From Methanoregulaceae archaeon (GTDB lineage: Archaea; Halobacteriota; Methanomicrobia; Methanomicrobiales; Methanospirillaceae): 58,104 nt of DNA. Position numbers and translations under genes: made by a program. Positions 53,109 to 58,104 of this stretch are shown piece after piece. The DNA lies in contig JAJFVA010000040.1 of the NCBI GenBank assembly GCA_021371995.1, forward strand, positions 1-58,104, in the 5' to 3' direction. The notes under the pieces are model-generated. The model ran no database searches. It was not told where the DNA came from and worked only from the letters and a program-made list of their open reading frames with translations. The number at the start of each line of letters is the position of its first letter. Positions within the stretch are counted from its first letter, which is position 1.

Positions 53109-53426
53109 TTATGATTTAAGATACCCGTTCCGCTGCAGCCATTCCACCTGGGGCCTTGTGTAGCGGTACGAGATATCACATTTTTCGTCCTGGAAACTCC
53201 AGGGTGTGATAATGAGTACATCCCCTTCACGGATCCAGAGGCGCTTTTTAATTTTCCCCTTGATCCGTCCCATCCTTGTCACTCCGTCAGCACATCGGAC
53301 AGTGATATGGTTTGCACCAAGCATCGATTCAGCCCTGGCAAAGATCTCCTGGTTTCTTTTTCTCGGCAGCCTTACGCGGACGATCTCTGTCTCAGGTCCG
53401 TTCTGTGAATGCGTGGTACTGGTCAG
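53109..53426 (-). CDS. Translation initiation factor aIF1A with probable CTG start
   Basis: A 105-residue archaeal eIF1A, the OB-fold factor that helps the ribosome find the start codon. The core is [56 protein letters not shown]. The first ATG (53324) would cut off the conserved N-terminal 34 residues. The frame upstream has no ATG, GTG or TTG before the stop; CTG 53426, with GGAG eight bases upstream, gives a family-like length with a flexible [13 protein letters not shown] lead. An ATT is seven codons further upstream. A TATA box about 50 bases before the CTG supports a short leader. So initiation probably uses CTG. Confidence 0.9.
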   Translation of the reverse strand: MTSTTHSQNGPETEIVRVRLPRKRNQEIFARAESMLGANHITVRCADGVTRMGRIKGKIKKRLWIREGDVLIITPWSFQDEKCDISYRYTRPQVEWLQRNGYLKS

Positions 53427-53473
53427 GAAAACAACTCCGTCAATGAAGGGTTAATTCAATGCTCTGAACTGCC

Positions 53474-53480
53474 TTTAAAC
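53474..53480 (-). promoter_or_regulatory. TATA box of aIF1A
   Basis: The minus strand reads GTTTAAA. It predicts transcription from about 53450, giving a leader of some 25 bases that contains the GGAG ribosome site for the CTG start. Confidence 0.45.
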
Positions 53481-53609
53481 TATGTGTCATGGGACCCTGA
53501 TTTCGCGTGGTATTACCTCATGTTTTCATCGGGTCCGGAGATCCATAATCGGGGGAGGGGATGGCATGAAGAGAAAGAGCCCGTAACTGGCTCTTTTTCA
53601 CCATAACAG

Positions 53610-53623
53610 CTCCCTTAAGGGAG
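53610..53623. promoter_or_regulatory. Perfect 14-bp palindrome upstream of the RRM gene
   Basis: CTCCCTTAAGGGAG is self-complementary. It lies about 75 bases upstream of the RRM TATA box and just next to a second dyad. Confidence 0.5.
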
Positions 53624-53626
53624 GGT

Positions 53627-53639
53627 TGGCAGATTGCCA
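53627..53639. promoter_or_regulatory. Dyad TGGCA-N3-TGCCA
   Basis: TGGCA (53627-53631) and TGCCA (53635-53639) are perfect inverted repeats with a three-base centre GAT. It adjoins the palindrome at 53610-53623 and could be a regulator site for the RRM gene. Confidence 0.5.
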
Positions 53640-53696
53640 TTCCCAATGAGGCACCGGGAAGCATCTGTCAGTGTTCAGTGTGGGTGACTTCTCCTA

Positions 53697-53707
53697 AAAG
53701 TATATGA
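53697..53707 (+). promoter_or_regulatory. TATA box of the RRM gene
   Basis: The sequence AAAAGTATATG is centred about 26 bases before a predicted start near 53729 and 46 bases before ATG 53748. The leader of about 19 bases contains an AAAAGGA ribosome site. Confidence 0.5.
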
Positions 53708-53747
53708 AGGGAAGAACCGATGTAATGAGGAAAAGGAACGTAATCAT

Positions 53748-54011
53748 ATGCAAGGAAGTAAGCTCTACGTAGGAAATCTCACGTATTCAGTAACCGAAGA
53801 ACAATTACAAAAATTATTCTCAGCGTACGGGGATGTAAAGGAAGTGCGGGTCATCGAGCGCAAAGGGTTTGGATTCGTCGAGATGGCGACCCCCGAAGAT
53901 GCGGAGAAGGCAAAGGCTGCACTCAACGAGACGAACTTTGAAGGCCGCACCCTGAAAATCGACGAGGCACGGCCGCCGCAGCCGAGAAGCAGTTTCCGGC
54001 CCCGGTACTGA
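53748..54011 (+). CDS. RRM-domain RNA-binding protein
   Basis: An 87-residue protein with one RNA-recognition motif covering almost all of it. RNP2 is KLYVGNL (residues 5-11) and RNP1 is KGFGFVEM (about 44-51), with the aromatic residues that stack on RNA intact. The C-terminus is short and rich in Pro, Arg and Ser. Related small RRM proteins in cyanobacteria and archaea respond to cold or act as RNA chaperones; this use is inference. An AAAAGGA ribosome site precedes the ATG. Confidence 0.92.
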   Translation: MQGSKLYVGNLTYSVTEEQLQKLFSAYGDVKEVRVIERKGFGFVEMATPEDAEKAKAALNETNFEGRTLKIDEARPPQPRSSFRPRY

Positions 54012-54139
54012 TTATTGAAAACGTAATTCATTTTTTGGGCAGGGTTTCCGGTCAGGAAACATGCCCGGAGCGTATCGATTAGGTAAGAATGTCGGCATCA
54101 TCTGCCATGATTTTTATTTTCTGACCGCAATGGTATGGT

Positions 54140-55342
54140 ATGGAAGGGATAGTCGGCACTGTGGAATTCCAGATGAGTCTCCTCCTCTTTGTAGCCCTTG
54201 CCGGCTATCTGCTCGCCTCACGCATCAACCAGTCAGCAGTCGTCGGGGAGATCCTGGTCGGCCTGATCGTTGGACCGAGCGTGCTCGGCCTGATCACCTA
54301 CACCGATTTTGTCGCGAGTATCGCCCATCTTGGGGCTGTTATCCTGCTCTTTGTGATCGGGCTTGAGTTCGAGATCAAGGAGATATTCCAGATAAAGTAC
54401 GGGATTATTGCCCTTGTGGGTGTTATCGTCCCGTGGATTGGTGGGTACTGGGTGTCGCTCCTCTTCGGGTTTGATTCGGCAAGTGCCATCTTCATCGGGA
54501 CAGCACTCACCGCGACGAGTATTGCGATTACCGCGAATATACTAAAAGAGCTCGGGAAGCTTGATACCGAGGTGGCAAAGGCGATCATCGGGGCGGCAGT
54601 CATCGACGATATCCTGTCCCTGATTGCACTGTCGGCAACGACCGATGTCGTTTCCGGCACGATCAGCGCCTCATCCATTGGCAGGCTTGTGATCATTGCG
54701 ATCCTCTTTGTCGCGGGAGGGGCTTATATCGGGAGACACTACGTGAGCCGCCTCATCGTGAAAATGGACGAATCGGATATCGCGGGAAAATACCCCGAGT
54801 TTGTCTTTATCTTTGCCATGATGTTTGCCTTCTTCTATGCCATGTGTGCCGAACTGATCGGATTGTCGGCCATAGTGGGCGGGTTCATCGCCGGGGTCTC
54901 ATTCGTCGGCGTGAACCTGAAACGGAGCAGGAACCTCAGGGAAGGGGCCGAGTATCTCCAGATGATATTTGCTGCCGTCTTCTTTGTCTCGCTCGGGATT
55001 CTTGCCGATGTGCACCAGCTGACCCTGCCCATCCTCGGCTTTTTGATCGCTCTCACCATTGTTGCGATCTTCACGAAGGTAGTGGGGTGTGCTGTACCAG
55101 GGAGACTGACCGGCCTCTGTGCAAAAGACAGCCTCATTCTCGGGTTTGGCATGGCGCCAAGGGGTGAGGTTGCCATGATCGTGGCGCTGATCGGGCTTGA
55201 ACAGGGGATCATCGGCCAGGACGTATACGTTGTGATCATCCTGATGAGCCTGCTTACAACCCTTATCACCCCGATCATCTACCGCAACTGGCTCTACAAG
55301 GGAGAGTATTGTACCTACCCGCTGGCAGAAGAGCAGAAATAA
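54140..55342 (+). CDS. CPA2-type cation:proton antiporter
   Basis: A 400-residue antiporter with about twelve helices, of the monovalent cation:proton antiporter-2 family. Recognisable parts are VVGEILVGLIVGPSVLGL, LFVIGLEFEIKEI, TALTATSIAITANILKELGKLDTEVAKAIIGAAVIDDILSLIAL (the ion-binding aspartates in the VIDD pair) and GMAPRGEVAMIVALIG. It has no cytoplasmic TrkA-type nucleotide-binding domain, so it is the short form. It exchanges sodium or potassium for protons. The ATG at 54140 gives a family-like start. Confidence 0.92.
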   Translation: MEGIVGTVEFQMSLLLFVALAGYLLASRINQSAVVGEILVGLIVGPSVLGLITYTDFVASIAHLGAVILLFVIGLEFEIKEIFQIKYGIIALVGVIVPWIGGYWVSLLFGFDSASAIFIGTALTATSIAITANILKELGKLDTEVAKAIIGAAVIDDILSLIALSATTDVVSGTISASSIGRLVIIAILFVAGGAYIGRHYVSRLIVKMDESDIAGKYPEFVFIFAMMFAFFYAMCAELIGLSAIVGGFIAGVSFVGVNLKRSRNLREGAEYLQMIFAAVFFVSLGILADVHQLTLPILGFLIALTIVAIFTKVVGCAVPGRLTGLCAKDSLILGFGMAPRGEVAMIVALIGLEQGIIGQDVYVVIILMSLLTTLITPIIYRNWLYKGEYCTYPLAEEQK

Positions 55343-55439
55343 CCCTTTTTATAAAAAACCTGTAAATACGGGGATTGCTCTCTGTTTCAATGACAACCTA
55401 TTTCACTTCTCTACGCCGAGTTGTCCATTAGCAGGAATC

Positions 55440-55922
55440 ATGCCGTTTTATTGCCAGCAGTGCGGGGAGTGCTGTACCCAGATGGGGGATGTCCACGTGA
55501 TCAAGGGAGAGTTTGGTAACAATGAATACCTGATCCGAAACGAGTACACCGGGGAGGAGACACGATCACGGGTCTCACCACAGATGCTGCATTTGTTCGA
55601 GGACAGGAGCACCTTCGAGCGGTGGCCTAAGGCCTGCCCGTTTTTTCGCTGCGATACTTCCGAAAAAAAGGGATATTGCACCGTATACCCGACATGGCCT
55701 GAGATATGCAGGGAATTTTCATGCTGGCGACTCCTGATCCTGGATGCTCACGGGAGAAGAGCCGGGAGGGTGATGACCGGTACCTATCTTGCCTGCGAGG
55801 ACAATCTGCTTCGCCATGTCTGGGATTACCATATCAGGGAGATGGAAGCCGCTGATGACGCAGAATGGCAGCGCAGGGTGACAAGGATCCTGACAAAGCT
55901 CGGGTATTCCGTGATTCGTTGA
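55440..55922 (+). CDS. YkgJ-family cysteine cluster protein
   Basis: A 160-residue protein of the YkgJ/Fe-S cluster family. It begins MPFYCQQCGECCTQMG, the CxxCGxCC motif of the family, and has further cysteines CPFFRCDTSEKKGYCTVY and CREFSCW that complete the eight-Cys pattern. These proteins are thought to bind zinc or an Fe-S cluster; the function is not established. The C-terminal part is helical and charged. It stands alone. Confidence 0.88.
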   Translation: MPFYCQQCGECCTQMGDVHVIKGEFGNNEYLIRNEYTGEETRSRVSPQMLHLFEDRSTFERWPKACPFFRCDTSEKKGYCTVYPTWPEICREFSCWRLLILDAHGRRAGRVMTGTYLACEDNLLRHVWDYHIREMEAADDAEWQRRVTRILTKLGYSVIR

Positions 55923-56026
55923 GACGGTTCGCAGGGAAAATATCATTCATGCCCTGATCCCGGTCGATCGGCAGGTTGAAATAGTTCCCACGGCATTTTT
56001 CGTTATACCACTTGGAGGTAGTTCCA

Positions 56027-57367
56027 ATGCGTTCTTCTACCGTTCTTATGATTGTAATGCTGCTTGCAGCATCCGTTGCAGTATCAGCTGCCATGGTTTC
56101 GACTCTTCCTGTGACCGAACCGGTCACCGGTGTAACCCTCCCAGCTCCACCAGGGGGAGAGCAGGGCTATTTCTCGATCAACTCCCTCCCGCCAGGGGGA
56201 GACGTGTATTTCGACAACTCCTTTGCAGGTGAAACACCGGTCATTGTCCCGGTTTCCACGACAGGTAATCCCAACCACAACATCAGGATCAGCCTGGCCG
56301 GCTATGAAGAGTGGAGTTCCACCTATAATGGCAACCCACAGGCCGGCCAGACCATCCCGATTACTGCCCAGCTCTCACCGAGTGCTCAGACCGGCAATAT
56401 CCAGGTCGTCTCCACACCATCGGGCGCAATGGTTACCCTTGACCGGAGCCAGTCGGCAAATACGCCCTACACCTTTTACAATATCCCGGTGGGCACCCAT
56501 GAGGTCTCCGTGTATATGTCCGGGTACCAGACATGGTATTCGACCCTGAATGTGAATGAACAGCAGACATCCTACGTGAATGCAGTTCTCCAGCCCATTG
56601 TTACAACCGGGACACTGAGTGTGAGCTCATCTCCCAGTGGAGCGGCAGTGTATGTGGATGGAATTTACCAGGGGGTTACCAGCACCACTATCGGGAACCT
56701 CGTGCCAGGGTCCCACTCGGTAAAGCTGACCAAGGCCGGCTACCAGGACTGGACAGGGAGCGTAAGTATTGCATCCGGTTCCACCACGTACCTGAGCCCG
56801 ACCCTTGTGGTGAACCCACAGCCGCAGTACGCAACGGTGAGTATCAGCTCTAATCCATCCGGAGCGAACGTTTATGGGGATGGGGTCTACATCGGCCAGA
56901 CACGTTCCGGAAGCCCCCTGACCTTTACCAATGTCAAACCTGGTGTTCATACTCTCCGTCTCACCAAATCAGGGTACCAGGATTATGAAACCACTCAGAA
57001 TGTTGTAGCAGGCCAGGACTACGTGGTTTCAGTCACGCTGAATCCAGTCCAGAACCCGACAACGGGCGGAATCTCGGTCATTTCAGCCCCAAGCGGTGCA
57101 GAAGTGTATCTGAACAATGCCTTCAAGGGGCTCACCCCGATTACGCTCGACAGTCTCGCTCCGGGATCCTACACGGTCCTTGTAAAACTGAGCGGGTACC
57201 AGGACTGGCAGGCCACGCAGCAGGTAACTGCCGGCCAGACCTCCCAGATATCGGCAACCCTTATTCCGACAGCCGCCACTCCGACCCCAACCCAGACCGG
57301 GCTCCTTCCCCTGACTATTATTGCAGGGATCGGGATACTCCTCTTTGCGGCAGGGAAGAGATCCTAA
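56027..57367 (+). CDS. Exported protein with five PEGA domains
   Basis: A 446-residue surface protein. A signal peptide (residues 1-22) is followed by five PEGA repeats of about 75 residues, each with a PSGA/PGGD turn and a GYxDW/GYEEW end: near residues 45-95, 123-175, 196-248, 270-328 and 345-397. After a Thr/Pro-rich linker (PTAATPTPTQT) a C-terminal hydrophobic helix ending GKRS anchors it to the membrane, as PGF-CTERM-like proteins. The GGAGGTAG ribosome site supports ATG 56027. It probably belongs to the cell surface layer. Confidence 0.92.
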   Translation: MRSSTVLMIVMLLAASVAVSAAMVSTLPVTEPVTGVTLPAPPGGEQGYFSINSLPPGGDVYFDNSFAGETPVIVPVSTTGNPNHNIRISLAGYEEWSSTYNGNPQAGQTIPITAQLSPSAQTGNIQVVSTPSGAMVTLDRSQSANTPYTFYNIPVGTHEVSVYMSGYQTWYSTLNVNEQQTSYVNAVLQPIVTTGTLSVSSSPSGAAVYVDGIYQGVTSTTIGNLVPGSHSVKLTKAGYQDWTGSVSIASGSTTYLSPTLVVNPQPQYATVSISSNPSGANVYGDGVYIGQTRSGSPLTFTNVKPGVHTLRLTKSGYQDYETTQNVVAGQDYVVSVTLNPVQNPTTGGISVISAPSGAEVYLNNAFKGLTPITLDSLAPGSYTVLVKLSGYQDWQATQQVTAGQTSQISATLIPTAATPTPTQTGLLPLTIIAGIGILLFAAGKRS

Positions 57368-57459
57368 AACTTTTTTTCCGATAAAAAATGCCTTGAATGT
57401 AAAGACTTACTGAGAAGTTTTCCGTGATTCCGGGTCCCTGATACCGCCCATTTTGATCG

Positions 57460-57675
57460 CTATGTCGCAGGAACAACCTCGGCCTCATCCCAGGATTCCT
57501 CCGGTATCAGGATCCATGCAACGATATAGGCAATCACCCCGATTCCAACAGAGAGAAGGGTGAGCACCACCCAGAGTATCCGTATCAGGTTCGGGTCGGT
57601 ATCGTAATACCGGCCGACCCCGCCGCAGACTCCGCCAAGGAGCCTCTCTGTTTTGGAGCGGTAAAGCCGTTTCAT
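57460..57675 (-). CDS. PspC-domain membrane protein
   Basis: A 71-residue PspC-like protein. The family start KRLYRSKTERLLGGVCGGVGRYYDTDPNLIRILWVVLTLLS is complete, followed by a membrane helix and a short acidic tail. PspC works with the phage-shock response in bacteria and senses membrane stress; in archaea it is a stand-alone small membrane protein. The role here is inference. Confidence 0.9.
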   Translation of the reverse strand: MKRLYRSKTERLLGGVCGGVGRYYDTDPNLIRILWVVLTLLSVGIGVIAYIVAWILIPEESWDEAEVVPAT

Positions 57676-57862
57676 AAAAGAAACTATGTTGGATGCAGGG
57701 TATTAATTGTAATTCCAACAGAACGTGCTTTCTGGCGCTGTGAGCAAAAAACTTATGGTGTTGGCAGCCCGTTCATTTCCCGCTCATGACCCAAAAGGTG
57801 ATTGTGGTTCCTTTCGGTCCCACCGGTTGGCTTATCCTCCTGTCTGCTGATAATTTTTTGAC

Positions 57863-58104
57863 ATGGGATCCTATTTCCGCGGTGACGTGCTCCTTGCCCC
57901 GCTCTGTATTTCCCGGGAGCGGGGCACGAAAGTACGCCCGGTAGTGGTTCTTGGAATGTCAGGACAAAGTGAGCTGTTCGTGAGCCCCGTATCGAGCACT
58001 CCCCCTTTTGAAGGACCGGTTGTCCCCCTCTGCCTTGATGACTTTTCCGAAGGAGGGCTTGATCTGATGGGGGAGAGTTACCTGGTCACGGGCCGGACCT
58101 GTCG
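57863..58104 (+). CDS. PemK/MazF-like protein, N-terminal part
   Basis: The gene begins at ATG 57863 and runs off the window after 80 codons. The visible part has the PemK/MazF-like barrel pattern: GDVLLAPLC, the basic RERGTKVRPVVVLG loop and SELFVSPVSS. MazF-type toxins cut RNA; many archaeal relatives are not toxins, and no antitoxin gene is seen. An overlapping frame from ATG 57786 to a TAG near 57945 exists but has no similarity. A complete protein of this type is about 110-130 residues. Confidence 0.6.
   Translation, partial: MGSYFRGDVLLAPLCISRERGTKVRPVVVLGMSGQSELFVSPVSSTPPFEGPVVPLCLDDFSEGGLDLMGESYLVTGRTC

Larger units (their letters stand above)
53427..53747. other. Intergenic region of 321 bases, two promoters and two palindromes
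   Basis: The region holds the aIF1A promoter on the left and the RRM gene promoter on the right. Between them are the perfect palindrome at 53610-53623 and the dyad at 53627-53639. No convincing gene was found. Confidence 0.6.

Noticed and set aside
12-58104. CRISPR array, insertion sequence or integrated element
   Set aside because: No regularly spaced repeats, terminal inverted repeats with transposase, integrase or attachment duplication were seen.

Overview
The window looks like a chromosomal segment of a methanogenic archaeon, most likely of the Methanomicrobiales (Methanoregula/Methanosphaerula-like). It carries archaeal threonyl-tRNA synthetase, aIF1A, GGGP synthase for ether lipids, GatCAB, an ADP-independent-looking archaeal metabolism set, AUG/GUG/UUG starts with GGTG/GGAG ribosome sites, and many archaeal TATA boxes, several placed so that the transcript would be leaderless. 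This assignment is inference from gene content. No rRNA, CRISPR array, transposase, integrase or phage module was seen; one tRNA gene (Leu, TAA) is present.

Layout. 0-3.2 kb: end of a HemK-like methyltransferase, a tautomerase, malic enzyme and a nuclease lipoprotein. 3.3-6.0 kb (minus): a three-gene cassette of a degenerate family-B DNA polymerase (PolB2-like), a 78-residue protein and a protein that may be a P-loop-less RecA-type partner. 6.2-12.3 kb: small exported and membrane proteins, a frameshifted WrbA, proline dehydrogenase, adenosine-specific kinase, a flavodoxin. 12.5-16.9 kb: ThrRS, dCTP deaminase, a META-domain lipoprotein. 16.2-24.7 kb (minus): a tight seven-gene run AsnB-like, GatC, GatA, GatB, topoisomerase I, GGGP synthase and a TrmJ-like RNA methyltransferase. 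24.7-32.0 kb: ROK sugar kinase and, on the minus strand, kdpABC with a kinase-less KdpD. 32.2-34.3 kb: a PEGA-domain exported protein and a free-standing archaeosine-synthase-like domain.

34.4-42.7 kb is rich in sulfur-transfer and cofactor genes: MoaD/ThiS-like, MoeB/ThiF-like, LarE, ThiM, ThiE, NadA, FdhD and a single polypeptide that joins a PAPS-reductase-like PP-loop domain to a SufS-type cysteine desulfurase. 42.9-52.7 kb: membrane enzymes and transporters (ICMT-like, CNNM/CorC-like, SMR/Gdx, MATE), tRNA-Leu, YwbE, an HI0933 flavoprotein, a DUF155 protein and a 28-residue cysteine-rich ORF with its own TATA box. 52.7-58.1 kb: a broken small gene, aIF1A, an RRM protein, a CPA2 antiporter, a YkgJ cysteine-cluster protein, a five-repeat PEGA protein, a PspC-domain protein and the beginning of a PemK/MazF-like protein cut by the window end.

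Most notable points: the PolB2 cassette as a possible archaeal damage-tolerance module; the PP-loop/desulfurase fusion in a sulfur-transfer neighbourhood; two genes (moeB-like and aIF1A) whose family N-termini and ribosome sites point to CTG start codons; the Cys-rich microprotein; and two genes each interrupted by two single-base shifts, which could be real decay or assembly errors.
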